A stretch of DNA of 64,000 bases from Blastomyces gilchristii SLH14081 (GCF_000003855.2 NW_003101651.1:56944-120943); one strand, 5' to 3'; positions 24,354-36,732 are shown, numbered from the stretch's first letter. The notes: generated from the letters alone by a model not told the origin. Program-made: numbers and translations.

Positions 24354-25775
24354 TTATTTCTCTGTTTCTGCTTTGAACAGATATGTGGCATGTCCCTCTG
24401 GAAAGCCAGTCAGGATTGCTTTTGCAAAATGAGTCAAATTTGTGGCGGGGGAGGTACTGTGCAAGGGTTTCGTCATTTACATTCGTCCAGTCTCCCAGGG
24501 AGAGGTGATATAGCGAAACCTGAAGAATACATGGTCATGTGGGCATCCATTTTATCCACACGTGTAAACAAGGTGTTGTTGCCTGGCTTTCATATCAAGA
24601 TATCTGTAATTGCGTCGTATCATAGTTGGTGCCTAGGTGGGAATGAACCGAAGCTGTATCGATATCTGATTAGCTTTGATCAATAAGAATGCGTGATTGT
24701 TCCCTTTTTAACCAGATCTATGGATTTATTTCCCGGAAAAGCATCCATGGATGGTAGCAGAAGGGCGTGTAGGCAAAACCCCCCCGGTGGTGCTCGGTTT
24801 GCGGATTGAGCAGAGGAGCAGCAAGACAGTGATAGCGATACCCCAACACTACCAAGGCACCAGCCTTCTGGCACCCAGCAGCCAAGTTGGTGCCCCTCCA
24901 AGAATTTCAAACAGAGGGTAAAAATGTTCATTCAGATTGAGTTTCACCGTCAAGCGAAAGCCCCCAAGTTCCGGACTTTTATAAGGATCAAGACTGGCGT
25001 ATCAAGGGCGACTGTATTCCAGAGTGATGCACACGCGAATTCCACATCTCCACAAGCCAGATTTGTCCCCAGAATAATACTGTGTACATCCCAGATCGAA
25101 CGTCCAAGATATCTCCGAGACGCACGAGATATCCGACAAGGTATCGACGTTGTTGCGGCTGATCTCCCTTTTCGGCAATGACGTGCTGACTGATGGATGA
25201 CATGGTTTGCACGTGATTTCCCGTGATTACATACAATGAAAACAGTGGATACTCCGGGAGCCCCACTTGTGCAGCGCCTAGTTGCCTCGATTTAGACTAG
25301 CGCTGACTTGACTCAGCCAGAGCCGCCAGAATCATGTGATCCTATGATTATGCGATACGAGTCAAGTAACTAAAGCAACTCGAAAGGGGGGGCCCATAAC
25401 TACTACCAACAACATTTGTATTTATATATCAATCAACTCTAGGGACTTCTCGCCATTTCGCTAGTGGCCAATATCCTATCCTCGCTGTTGTTGAGCTGTG
25501 TGCTGTGCTAAAACGTATCTTACTTACACAGCGTATCTCGCTTCTCGCTCGCTCGCTGCTGACACAGTGACTGGTAGTCATAGCGTCAGCGTAGATCCCT
25601 CCGCGACTCTCATACTCCACTTGTCTTCCTGTTCCCCTTTTGTTCTCTCCCAAATCTCTCTGCAGGCTTGGTCATGGTTAGGTCGCCATAGAATTTCCAA
25701 CTTCCTTATATCTCTAAATCAAAGGGCGCGTTTGCGCGCCCCAAAGCATACCAAAATTATCGGCTATCTGGCATC
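24354..25775. other. Intergenic region upstream of OSH3
   Basis: No gene is supported. It contains the OSH3 promoter and leader; the last 150 bases are CT-rich. The small frames near 24390-24686 and 24924-25181 have no recognisable features. Confidence 0.5.
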
Positions 25776-28700
25776 ATGGCGGGAATGGAAGAGTTGGAGA
25801 TTCATAGTAAAGTACACGCTACCTTCCCGAGACAAGCCATACCCCTGATACCCCTCCTCTATCTCCCTTTTGATTTCTGAATCGCAACATGTGGCTAATG
25901 GATAGCACTGTAACACAGTCTTATCTTGTACGCTGGATCAACGTCAGATCCGAACATACCATATCCTGGAGCATTCAACCCCATAAGAAGTCCCTCAATT
26001 TTGGGATCTTCAAACATCCCGGCCCATCCGGAAATGTCGCGGGCAGCCACAACAGCTCGGAGTCTACTACCAATGAGTTTAGTGAATCGAATAAGGAGAA
26101 CAACAAAAATGTCAATTCCTCGTCTGTGGTCACGGAGAAACTTCGAAGTTTAGGTCTGAAGCCCATCCAGTGGATTGGCAAATGCGAAGCGGATAAAATC
26201 TCTCAGGGAACCTATGACGTTAACCAGAACGAAGGAGGGAATTATGCTCTTGTATTCGACAATACCTTCTCGAAACAAATCTCGAAAACTGCAACTTTTG
26301 TCCTTCTGACCTATCCCTCCCATGCTCCTCCGCATTCGGGTCACCAGGTTCACCATTCACAAGCTACAGGGACAGTCGTTGGAAATCTCCAGGCGCGCCC
26401 GAGCCCCGCATTACACCCGACGGCGTTAGACTCGACAGAGTCATTGCGACCTGGCCGTGCCCGGGCCAATAGCAAAATTCCTCCTCCTAGCGCGGACTCT
26501 TCCAAAAGCTTCCCATTAACTGTACACGCTGGGATTCTCCAGAAGAGAAGGAGAAAGCGTCACCAGGGATACGCACGTCGTTTTTTCTCCCTCAATTTTA
26601 CATCGTCAACTTTATCCTACTATCACGATCGTAATTCGTCGGCCCTCCGCGGCGCCATACCTTTGAACCTAGCGGTTATTGCGACCAATCAAAAGACTAG
26701 AGAAATATCTATTGATTCTGGAGTGGAGATCTGGCATCTCCGAGCCTCCAATGACTCTGACTTTTTAGCATGGAAGCGCGCTTTGGAAAAAGCTTCTCAA
26801 AACCAAGAAAGCAGCCTGTCGGAATCCCACCCGAAAACACGCCCCCAACTGGGAAAGCCTTCTAGCACTGTTGTGAATGATGTCCGAGAATGGGAGGAGG
26901 TGGAAGCCCTAGTTGAGAAAGTATCTAACACAAGAGATATGGTGCGTCGTTTGGCAAAAGATACAGACCCTAAGTATTTAGGAACCCCTATTGAGCGTCG
27001 GGAACGCTCACAGAGCCCATCTACTGCTAAAAAGTCTACTCCCTCCCAAACGGGAAGTAGTGTGGATGAAGCGGTGGAGAATAGAGAGAAGAGGTCTTTC
27101 TGGAAACTGAAACCTCGGGATATCAGCCACACCCCCAATCCAGCTGGGAAACGTAATATTTCTCCACAAACCACAATTCCACCGTCGAATGCGAATGTTC
27201 CTCCCAACGCGAAACCTCATGGCGAGGTGAGCAAGACTCCCGAACAGAGTGTACATGACGATTTGATGATAATACTCCAAGAACTTAATTATGTTGTGTC
27301 AGAATTTTCGACTCTTATGCTGGATAAAAAACAGAAGGCCGCAACCAAAAGTTGCCACATCAAAACCCGCCCAAGTTTTGAGTCCGAGGCATCACAGGAA
27401 TTCTTCGATGCTACGGACGGAAATATCTCCCCGCTACTTACCATTCAACGAGACAGCGACGATGAGTATGAGAGGAGTGAATCTCCTGTGACGGCTGATG
27501 GAGATGATGAGTCCCTCTCTGGTAGCGAGATGGACGAAGGTGACACTTTCACGAGTAACGGGTTCAGACTGGATAACTCCTCATCTCTGTTCCCAGCCAA
27601 GCCTAGATCACTTGCGCCATTGCCCCTTGATATTAAAGTCGTACGGAGAACCCAAATACCACCACCAGCTATGCCGCCACCAAGTTTGATAAGCTTTCTT
27701 CGCAGGAACGTTGGCAAGGACCTGTCAACCATTTCCATGCCGGTTTCTGCCAATGAACCCATGTCCCTTCTTCAGCGCGCAGCCGAGCAATTCGAATATT
27801 CCCAACTTCTCGACAATGCCGCAAGCGCCACTGATGGCCTGGAGCGTCTAATCTATGTGACAGCATTTGCCCTCTCACCGCTCTCCAACGCGAGAGTCAA
27901 GGAACGCGCCATCCGCAAGCCTTTCAATCCCATGCTGGGCGAAACCTTTGAACTTATCCGCGAAGACCGCGGTTTCCGTTTCATCGCCGAAAAGGTCTCT
28001 CACCGGCCCGTTCAACTCGCCTACCAAGCAGATTCCAAAGATTGGAGCTTCATCCAATCGCCCAAACCCACACAAAAATTCTGGGGCAAGTCGGCTGAGA
28101 TAATTACGGATGGCAAAGCCCGCCTGACTCTGCACTCTAACGGCGAACATTTCAGCTGGTCCCCCGCAACATGTTTCCTTCGTAACATCATCGCAGGCGA
28201 AAAATATGTCGAGCCCGTCGGCCAGATGTGCGTTCTCAACGAAACTACAGGCCAAAAGACAATCGCAACCTTCAAAACTGGCGGCGTGTTCTCAGGCCGC
28301 AGCGAAGAAGTTTCCGTTAAAGCCTTTGACACGCATGGCGGGGAGCTACCCCTAGGCCTCCAGGGGTCCTGGACCTCCTCCCTTCAACTGACGGAACATG
28401 GTGTGGAGACAAACAAGACCATCTGGGCTGCTGGCCCGCTCGTCGCTAAACCTACGAAGAATTATGGATACACATCCTTCGCTGCTTCGCTGAATGAAAT
28501 CACTGATATCGAGAAAGGGAAAATCCCTGTTACGGACAGCCGGCTACGGCCGGACCAGCTAGCACTGGAGGAGGGGGATGTAGACCACGCAGAACACCTC
28601 AAGACGGAGTTGGAGGAGAGACAGCGGGAAAGGAGGAGGGAGATGGAGGAGAGAGGGGAACATTGGAGGCCTAGGTGGTTTGTGGAGGTTGTCGGGGAGG

Positions 28701-28816
28701 GTGATGGGGCTGCTGAAGACGAGACTGTTTGGAAGATGAAAACAGGAAAGGATGGGTATTGGGAGGAGAGGGCAAGGGGAGAGTGGACGGGAATTGTGCC
28801 AGTGTTTAAGTTATAG
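25776..28816 (+). CDS. OSH3: Oxysterol-binding protein-related protein, Osh3 type (GOLD-PH-FFAT-ORD)
   Basis: A lipid-transfer protein of endoplasmic reticulum/plasma-membrane contact sites. Two exons fit: a 36-nt first exon (25776-25811, MAGMEELEIHSK) and 25919-28816, across a GTACAC..ACAG intron, giving 977 residues. The tiny first exon is supported because it continues as SYLVRWINV, the family start of the GOLD-like domain (about 13-165, HTISWSIQPHKKSLNFGIF). A PH domain spans about 216-308 (HAGILQKRRRKRHQGYARRF to FLAWKRALEKAS). EFFDATD at 506-512 matches the FFAT motif that binds the ER protein VAP/Scs2. The ORD runs from about 597 to the end (KPFNPMLGETFELI). The signature normally written EQVSHHPP reads EKVSHRPV near 702, so the second His and a Pro are changed; whether PI4P binding persists is unknown. 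The C-terminal helix is rich in Glu/Arg. Confidence 0.93.
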
Positions 28817-29118
28817 AACTTTATATTATCTGTCGGAATAGATAGGGGTTTGTTTGGGCGGTTCAAGAAGCGCGCTAGTTGTCCATGACTCTGTAGAATT
28901 TCTAGTTGTTGATACACCCTATGTACTAGTTTTTTTCCTGAGAGACTAGTTATTTAAACTCCTGTTGTTTTACTTTTTTATTTTTGAAGTAGATAGATAG
29001 TATAAATACTGTGTACGAGGGAGCAATACAAAATTAACGCTTAAAGGATAGATAGGCTTGGATCTCCGTTTTGGATCAGATTAGTAGATCTCATTTATTA
29101 TCAAGTCGTATCCTATGA
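28817..29118. other. Convergent 3' spacer OSH3/RRP4
   Basis: A 302-bp AT-rich gap between two facing stop codons. It must hold both poly(A) signals; no other feature is seen. Confidence 0.6.
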
Positions 29119-30358
29119 TTACCTCCCTAACGCCGCATTAACAACTCTCTTCGCCTTCTCACCGCCCAGATAATCTCTGCCCTCCCTCCCCTCTCCATCT
29201 TCCTCTTCATCCCCTACTTCCAATTCAATTTCCAAACTCGCACGATACGCCTTCATAACCGTGTCTTCATCAACCTTAACTCCACCCTCCACAAGCACCC
29301 GAATGCACCCGCATAGCCGTGCAATCTCCCTCCTCGTGGCCAATCCAATTTCATCATTCTGACTCGAGTATATGGCACTACTGACCATCTCCTCCAAGCG
29401 CGTAATTGACACATCTCCACCAGCGGCACCACCCACAGCCCCATCACCAACATGTTTCGAAATCCAAATATACCCATTAACCCCCAGTACAACATCAATT
29501 TCCCCAGCACCGTGCGACGCCGGGAACGTCCACACCTGTCTCCGGGACCTAACGACCCCACTCCCCCTAACCACACCACCCGCCGCACTCATACCACCGA
29601 CGGCCAAAAACACCCCATTGCGCAACTTGCCATATTTCAACGAGCGGGTATGTAACGACGCAGCCCCATCCTGATGGACCGCCTGCACCTCCGCGACCAG
29701 CAAATCGCCCTCGTTGAAAAACGAGCGGATCTGCAGCTCATCAGCCGTCGTGCGCTTGCGCAGGATACCGCCGGGAAGGTTTATGGCGGATAGCGGTAGT
29801 TGGGCGAGTAAGGGTGCTGCGACGTCAACTTTCCACCGCCGCGATTGCACTTCGACGATGCGGCCGATGACTAGGTCGCCGATTTCGGGCGTGTAGCGGG
29901 CTCGCAGTGGTTGGACGGAGAGGAGTTTGTTGGTTTTTTGAACGGTGCCGGCGACGGTGGCTATGATTGTGTTTGATGTGCTAGAGGAGGTTGAGGGGGT
30001 GGTGATGTGGAAGGGGTTGTGTGCCGGACGGGTGAAGGTGCCGTGGCCTCTGGATTTGGGTAGGGGCGCTGTTAGTTGAAGGCTGATAGTATCATATAAG
30101 GGTTGGATGTACGTAGGAATGTTGATATGAGGTAGAATGATAGAAGAAAGGTGTGTATAGCATGTACCTCATCCATTGAGGATCATCTGTCACAACTTCT
30201 CCCGGTGTGACTATTCCGCCCTTAGAGAGACGGAGACGTTTTGCAGGTCGCGCATTGCCACCAGACATGTCAACATCGCCTTCGGAGTCTCTTGATTCAT
30301 CTTCTGAAGAGCTGTATTCCTCCTCTGGCATGGAGGGCGGCAGAATGGTAATTGCCAT
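29119..30358 (-). CDS. RRP4: Exosome complex RNA-binding subunit Rrp4
   Basis: Rrp4 is one of three S1/KH cap subunits of the RNA exosome, which processes and degrades RNA 3'-5' in nucleus and cytoplasm. Two exons, 30358-30168 and 30049-29119, give 373 residues. I chose the acceptor that yields [16 protein letters not shown], the conserved Rrp4 entry segment; an upstream AG would break it. The first 60 residues are acidic and carry a [11 protein letters not shown] basic patch. [20 protein letters not shown] begins the N-terminal domain. The S1 fold follows ([56 protein letters not shown]). The KH part includes [16 protein letters not shown] and a [17 protein letters not shown] helix. The start is ATG at 30358; the preceding GTG codon is not used. 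The C-terminus is acidic, then basic. Confidence 0.94.
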
Positions 30359-32430
30359 TCTCACGTAGCTGCTCGTCGATCAATTTTTTTGCCTGGTGGG
30401 GCGAGAAATCTTTCTTTTGTTCTCCGATAAGGAGTTTTCAGCATCAATGGGTTATAATAATATGTGATTTTCATGTAGGAGTCACAGCAGTTGTGAGATA
30501 TCTCTAGATGATCAATCAAATAGTTGCGGAGGTTGTTTTTTGGGGAAGCTGGAGGAGCGAATCACGTGATCTCGAATATTTAGAAGGAGAAATCATTCCT
30601 GGGGCGCTCTAATACCATGAAGTGTTAACCAAAAAGTGTTTTTTCGTCTAACGAACGTTAAATAAAAGGAAGATATGATTTAAGAAGCCGATAGCGGAAG
30701 AAATAAAAAAAGGTGACATCGCTGTCTGAAGTATCCTGGAGATAGTTGATATAAATAAGTCCCGGAAATACAATATCAAGGTCTTTCTCTATGAGAAAAG
30801 ACAAGGGCGGGTGTAAAGGGGAAAATGGAGGAGGGCAGGGAACAAATTAGGAAATATACCAGTATGAAAATATGCGAAGTTAAACAGGGATACCGCACGT
30901 AGATTACTTATTTCATTTCCACCGTGATAATATAAAATAGTATAGATAAGAATAGTGATATCAAGCAAAGTAAAAGAAAAGAAGAGAAGAGAAAGAAATG
31001 TGGGAGGGAGAATAAAAATAAGCGTTCGAGAAACGTAAGAGAGCATGAAAGAAAGGTCAAAAAAAAACCAAACAGACATCTTTTTTTGCTTGCTTTTTTT
31101 TGCATTGCGTATGTTTTGGAAGTTCGAAGAATGACTTTGACCCTTGATAAAACGAGAAAGAAAGGTGAAGGAAGAATAGAAGAGAGAAGAAAAGAAACGA
31201 AAAGAAAGCGTATACAAGCCTATGGGGAGAAAACTAGCGATGAGACGCAAACAGCGAAGCAGACAAATAGTAGCACAGCAAACGACGAAAACGGAATCAA
31301 TGAACATGATTTAAGCCCAAATTTGTTAAAGGGGGGAAGGCGACAGGGGGCAATAGCACTAAGGGGTAAAGAAGATTGAAGAAGTGAGAAATCAAGATAA
31401 AGGGGCCTTTTTTTTGGATGCGGGGATATCAAGCACGCTGTGGGTGGGAGAATAGATAAGTCAAGAAGTTTTGAATATATGATAAAGGATGAGCGTGGAG
31501 AGATGGGGAGCTCTCAGCGGTTGTGAATGGGTATGGTAAAGAGAGGATACGGCTAGAATTTGCCAGGTTAAGGAGCACGCGGCTAAGAATAGTCAAGCAT
31601 GGAAAGAAGAAATGATAGAATATAAATCAACAAGAGGTAAATCAAGAAGGTCGCCTTTTTTAACTCTTTTTTTTTTTTTTTTTCTCTCTCTCTCCTTTTC
31701 GAGGGATTTTGGAGAACGCTTACCAGAGAGACGAGGTGAAAACGGAGAGCGAAAGGCAGGGACACTTGCGAGAAAGAGTAACGGAGGAAGAGAAGAAGAG
31801 ACAAACGAAGAAACAATATTCAGCAAATGGAAAGGAAACATGAGACGAAGAATGCATGTCCGAAAACTAACTAAGGAAAGCAAAATGGGCTTGCGCAACT
31901 AAAACAATAAAACAATGCTATACCGTAAAAGGAGGCTGAATATATAATTCCTAGAAACCATGGCGTTCGAGGGGGCGGTAAAAAAGTAAGAATGATGAAA
32001 TAAAAAGAATGGTTGCCCGAATTTGAAAAAAGAAAGATAGAAAGAAAAAGAAAAAATAATAATAAAAAGAAAGACACAAGCCGCTAAAAATGCACGGGGA
32101 ACATAATCTAAACAGCAGACGGGAATGAGGAGTTCGTTTTGGAAATTAAACAGCGAAGCGAAAGCAACGGAGCATCAAGAACAAAATAAGAACTGACAAG
32201 CAGCGCCAAAAATGTATGAAAAGATAGCTGAAGATAAATGGGTTCCGGAAAAATCGACAGATGGTAAATAAAAGCTGGGGTAAAAAAGTAAAAAAAAGTT
32301 CAAGAAGAGGGAGAAGGAATAGGAAAAAAAAGAAAAAGAAACAAAAAAAGAAGAAAGAAAAGGAAGTAAAGAAGTAAAAAAGGACATGCCGTATAAGTAT
32401 AAGACTCCGCAAAATTGGACGAAAGGGTTT
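30359..32430. other. 2.1-kb spacer, strongly purine-rich on the plus strand
   Basis: It lies between the start of RRP4 and the end of the Btz gene, both on the minus strand, so it holds the Btz 3' UTR and the RRP4 promoter. From about 30780 to 32400 the plus strand is mainly A and G with few C, so a minus-strand transcript would be U/C-rich. The longer frames here (30789-31307, 32175-32453 minus) are low-complexity Phe/Leu/Ser products of that bias and not genes. Confidence 0.6.
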
Positions 32431-34646
32431 TCATGCATAATATACTGTCCCATTTTGAGGTTGAGGGTAGTAATAAGTCGTTCCCGGTGGTGTCATCATG
32501 CCTCCCATACCAACTACACCTCCCTGCGGCGCTCTTTGAGGCGGTGCAGAGTACACTTCGTTCTGCTGCTGCGGGTATGTGAGGCCTGCCACTTGTGACG
32601 TATCGTAGTAATATACGGTGCCGTTTGACTCATGCGCAACGGTGCCGGACTGCGTTTGCGCTAGGTCACTAGTAGGTGGTTGGTGCGGAGGCATGGAGTA
32701 AGGCATTTGTTGGGGCCCATAAGCTGGAGGATGGCCGGGCTGAGCGGGAGCGTTGTAGGTTGGATACTCTGGGTTTGTTGCGGGATAGAATACAGGGGCA
32801 GGTTGATAGCCAGCCTCGGTATAATATGGTTGGGGTTGTTGGTAAGGATATGGCTGGAACGGTTGAGCGTGGATGGCACGCTCTGGGATCTGAGACAGAG
32901 GTGTTGCAGACGCCTGAGAGACATGTGAGGGTTGCCGCGCATGGGGAGCATACATGGCGGAATCAGGCATGAACGCTCCATTAACCGGCTGTGGAACCTG
33001 GTGATGGAAAGGTTGCTCCTGTTGCTGTTGAGATGGGTTGAATGGGTATGAAACAGGAGATTCGATATCAGCAACTGAGACTGTCTTCTGTGGTCGCGGC
33101 TGATGCATTGGGATGTTATGTGTCGGCCGGTTTTCACGGAATTCAGGGGGTGGCGGCATCGAGTATGGTGGAGGGTGAGCGGCATTCATATGGGGGGCAA
33201 CGCCATGGGGTGGAACAAAACCTGGCCCAACAGGAGGTCTAATTGAAGGTGGTAGCCGTACTACCGGTTTCCCACCTTCACCAGGCATAACACCAAGGCG
33301 AGAAATGACAGAGCCGGCAGGAGAGTTGATGACATCAGTTCCCCTGCCGACAGATGATCTGCGACTCATGGCCACGCTTGGCGTATATATACTCCCTCCG
33401 TAAATACTCGTTCTCCTACCACCACCCCCGTAGAAGCCTCCACGACCTCGTTGTCGGTATTGTTGATTTGGTCTTAATGCTCGTGGGATAAAAATAAAGG
33501 ACCGCTCCGGGTCGGGGAATATGTATCGGGGCGGCTGTCCTGGTAAAGATATTCTAACAGGTTTATCACGACGAAGAGGCGGTCGATGCTTGGGGAGGCA
33601 GGTGTGTTGTCTTTTAGGTACGGCGGAGTATGGGATAGGGGCTTTCATGCCCGGGAGAAACACTATGACAGGAACATTGCCCACCAGGATAATGCTAGAG
33701 AAGGAGCGGTTTTGAGGAGATGATCGAGGAGCTGTGGAGACAGGTCTTGGGGGATGTGGGAAAGGAATTTTATTGGGAACGGCTGCGGAAGTGGATGGTA
33801 CCGAGCGAGTGTCTTGGACAACGGTTTCGTGTAGATCATGCGCCCACTGCTCAGCAGTTACGTCCGGTTTTGCAGCAGGGCGTCTAATTGGGCAGGGTGG
33901 AAATCAGCATCTAGTCCCCGCAGAAAAAAACAAAGAAAGAAATGGTAAATGATAGACAAGTTAGGAATGAATACTAACCTTGCAGCATTGCTATCAACAA
34001 TGAGACCATGGGGGCGAGTCTTCGGTTTGTTATTCGTATTGTTATTGTATGGTGGCCGATAGCCATTTGGCGGGGAATCAGTATTCCGCTTGTCATGAAG
34101 GAAGAACCCACCCCGAGTAGGCACGAAAGCTGGATTCGACTCCCGTTCCTTGATGTATTCCTCATGCTCACGCCGCCTCCTCTCTGCAAGCGTCCCCCCC
34201 CTCGATCCCTTGTTGTTCGCGGATTTTGGGGTGGCGACAGAATTATCTAGCTCTTCCTTCGTGTCATCAAAGTGGATTTCCTCGATGCCTTCCGGTCCCT
34301 CAGACAACTTCAGCCCGTTCAGCATAATCTCGGTATCCGATACTGTTGCCCCAAAGAGTCGTCCGACGGCAGTTGTCGATTTGCCTCTCAGTTGAGCCTC
34401 ATCGCCTTCAGAGCGACCTGTAACTCGCGCCCGGCCATTTGTTGCTGGTATTTCCTTTGGCCTAGCTGTTGCATCCTTTTCACTCAGATCGCTCTCTTCT
34501 TCATCGGCATCGACATCCTCGTGTGCTGAAATAGTTCCTTCGCTCAGAGAATCATCCTCCAAATCCTCGTTTAGTGAGCCGTCTTCATCCCCATCATCCC
34601 CCCTTCTCCTCCGGCTAGGAATCCGGCTTCTTCGATGAGGAGCCAT
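32431..34646 (-). CDS. Btz (Barentsz/CASC3) domain RNA-binding protein
   Basis: Btz/CASC3 binds eIF4A3 and RNA as a peripheral part of the exon-junction complex. Two exons, 34646-33979 and 33883-32431, give 706 residues; the intron is GTTAGT..TTAG and the join restores frame. Residues 1-165 are charged (RRSRIPSRRRRGDDGDEDG). TLAERRRREHEEYIKERESN is followed by NPAFVPTRGGFFLHDKR (171-187), the first half of the eIF4A3-binding motif. After the intron RRPAAKPDVTAEQWAHDLHE supplies the second half with its conserved Trp (236). The remaining 450 residues are Pro/Gln/Tyr-rich, with an RGRGG patch (QYRQRGRGGFYGGGG), and look disordered. The start is the ATG that opens MAPHRRSRIP; an upstream TTG in frame is ignored. 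Target mRNAs cannot be inferred. Confidence 0.88.
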
Positions 34647-35472
34647 CTGGAGATACAATAAAATGTCGCCTAAACGGAGCCTTGTACTTCCCCCGCAGAA
34701 AAGATATCTCAGATGCTAACTATGTTGGAGAGAGATATGGATGGACTTGTGGGGCGAGAAGGCGTCGAGATAAACAAATAGGTGAAGGCGAGAGGAGTCG
34801 ACTGTCTGCTGATGGACCGACCTGTGCACGAGCAGAGACAACCAGCAAGACCAGAGCAGAATGGGAGATACAGGACCCAAGTAGCCTAGCAGTAGTTGTT
34901 GTAGTATCCTTCTTATCCTTCTTCGTCGTCTTCTCGTCTTCTCGTTCTTCTCTCACGGTCTCGGCGTCATCTTTTTAAGGCTCTCCTCCGTTCTTGGTCA
35001 AGTTCACGCAAAACATTCCAGGCTTGGCGAGGGTTGCGACTAGGTTCAATCCGGACTAGCGTTGATGCTCCTTGCCCACGTCTTCCTTACCCAAGCGCGC
35101 GTGTTCTCTATGTCCTTGGGGCCTCTTCTATGCGCCTGTGCAGGATGTCTGGGACCCTGGTTCGCATTGAAGCCCTGCATGAGGTATACACCCCCCCAGG
35201 CGGGAGGCAAGAAAAATTAAGTCGCTGTGGCGTATGATTGCCTAGGTAGTTGTAGAGCGTGGAAATGCATCAGCCGCATGTTTTGCTAAACGTACTATAA
35301 AATGGTGGAAAAATATTTGACGATTATTTTAGAAGGTAAACAACACGAGAATCTAAACCAGGAGGATATCTAGAGAAAACACAAATATAGCAACAAAAAA
35401 GTTTCGTAACCTATGGCGACACAATGCTAAGGTGTAGAGGATATGTATTCAAAACAGAGCAAAACAGCAAAC
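34647..35472. other. Intergenic region between Btz gene and NOP13
   Basis: It contains the Btz promoter/leader and the NOP13 3' UTR. The plus strand has a CTT/CGT-rich run near 34905-34960, which is purine-rich on the Btz transcript strand. No gene is seen. Confidence 0.55.
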
Positions 35473-36732
35473 TCAATCAAACGTCGTCTTCTTGCCCTGA
35501 GATTCGACAATAGCTCCGCTAAGCCTCCGGACAACGTCTTGCGTATATCGGCCCCCTCTTGCTAGTCCGCCTTTCTTGAAATTCCCCTGACCCTTTCCGG
35601 CTCTCGATTTTTGGAATGACTTGGTATTCTTCTCAGACACTTCCTCAATTGCAGGAGGTTCGATACCATTGTGCCTGACTTGCTCCTCACCTCCGGATTC
35701 TGTGGCGAACTTATCCTTCGACGTTCCATCTTTTCCAAACCGCTTTTTATACCGGGTTGCCTTGTCTTCCGCAAACTCCATCCGTAGCGGGCGGCCCATA
35801 ATTCGATTAACCCATACCCTCTTCGTCGTAGGTTTCTTGTTTTTGGCCTTCGCTTTACTTTGGGATTCCTCGCCACGGGATCCCCCAACTTCATTTGAGC
35901 TGTCCGTGTTTTTCTCATCATCGTCATCGTCATGATCATCATCATCTTCTTCTTCTTCCGGAACATGCACGAACCCCCTCATCGCAGCTTCTGCCGCGTC
36001 AATACTCTCAAACTCAACCCACGCGTAGCCCTTGCACTTGCCAGTATCCTGAAACGTCGCAACTTGTATGCTCTCAATAACCCCGCATGGTTTGAAGTGT
36101 TCTTCCAAAATCTCCTTGGTCACATCAAATCCAAGATTGCCAACAAACACCCGCTTGGAGGGAGCATGCACGGTGGAGTTGGAAGTCTTATTTCCAGCAG
36201 CCTCGTCCTTTGGCTTGTCGGGCCTTCCCACAAAGTTGTTCGCATTCTTAACCAACGCCCGACGACCACTAATCAGCTGTTCACTCATCGCAATTGCAGC
36301 CTCCATTGCCTTCTGGGTGGTGAAATCCACGTAGGCGAACCCCTTGTTTTGAGGTTTGCCATTTTGTTTTATGCCCTCGGGCAAATGTATCCGCGTGATC
36401 TCCTCATTTTTCAAGGAGCCTGAACTGGTAAAGAATACCCTGACGTCGTCCTTCTTCACATTGAAGGGTAGATTGCCTATCCAAACTCCGTAGCCAGACC
36501 GCTTCGACGGCTTTTCGGCAGGTTCCGGGGATTTGGGTTTTGTAGCTGGGGGTGTGGTTGATTGTTCAGTGGTTTGCGCTGCTGCTCCCTTCTTTTTCGC
36601 CTTTCTAAGTGCCTTCTTCGACGGAGGCTCTGGTGCAGATAAATCAATTTCAAGAGCCGGACCTTCGTCTAGCTTCCGTTTACGAGACGCTGGGGGAGAA
36701 CCCGAGGGAGAGGCCTCCTTGATACCGGGCAT
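35473..36732 (-). CDS. NOP13: Nucleolar RNA-binding protein Nop13
   Basis: Nop13 is a nucleolar two-RRM protein found with pre-60S/90S ribosomal particles. It is a single exon of 419 residues starting at the first ATG. The N-terminus is basic (SRKRKLDEGP, SKKALRKAKKKG). RRM1 lies at about 82-170: GVWIGNLPFNV is its RNP2-like strand and NKGFAYVDFTTQKAMEAAI its RNP1. RRM2 starts near 193 with KRVFVGNLGFDVTKEILEEHF, and RNP1 is CKGYAWVEFESIDAAEAAM. Before the last strand (RPLRMEFAEDKATRYKKRF) there is an insert of about 65 residues, first strongly acidic (EEEEDDDDHDDDDDE), then Lys-rich. The C-terminus is basic with a GNFKKGGLARGGRY box. It is transcribed away from IEC3. Confidence 0.9.
   Translation of the reverse strand: MPGIKEASPSGSPPASRKRKLDEGPALEIDLSAPEPPSKKALRKAKKKGAAAQTTEQSTTPPATKPKSPEPAEKPSKRSGYGVWIGNLPFNVKKDDVRVFFTSSGSLKNEEITRIHLPEGIKQNGKPQNKGFAYVDFTTQKAMEAAIAMSEQLISGRRALVKNANNFVGRPDKPKDEAAGNKTSNSTVHAPSKRVFVGNLGFDVTKEILEEHFKPCGVIESIQVATFQDTGKCKGYAWVEFESIDAAEAAMRGFVHVPEEEEDDDDHDDDDDEKNTDSSNEVGGSRGEESQSKAKAKNKKPTTKRVWVNRIMGRPLRMEFAEDKATRYKKRFGKDGTSKDKFATESGGEEQVRHNGIEPPAIEEVSEKNTKSFQKSRAGKGQGNFKKGGLARGGRYTQDVVRRLSGAIVESQGKKTTFD

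Noticed and set aside
24390..24686. 98-codon frame after the GNAT pseudogene
   Set aside because: No domain and a different frame from the pseudogene; probably chance.
30789..31307. 172-codon minus frame rich in Phe, Leu and Ser
   Set aside because: Product of the purine-biased tract; low complexity throughout.
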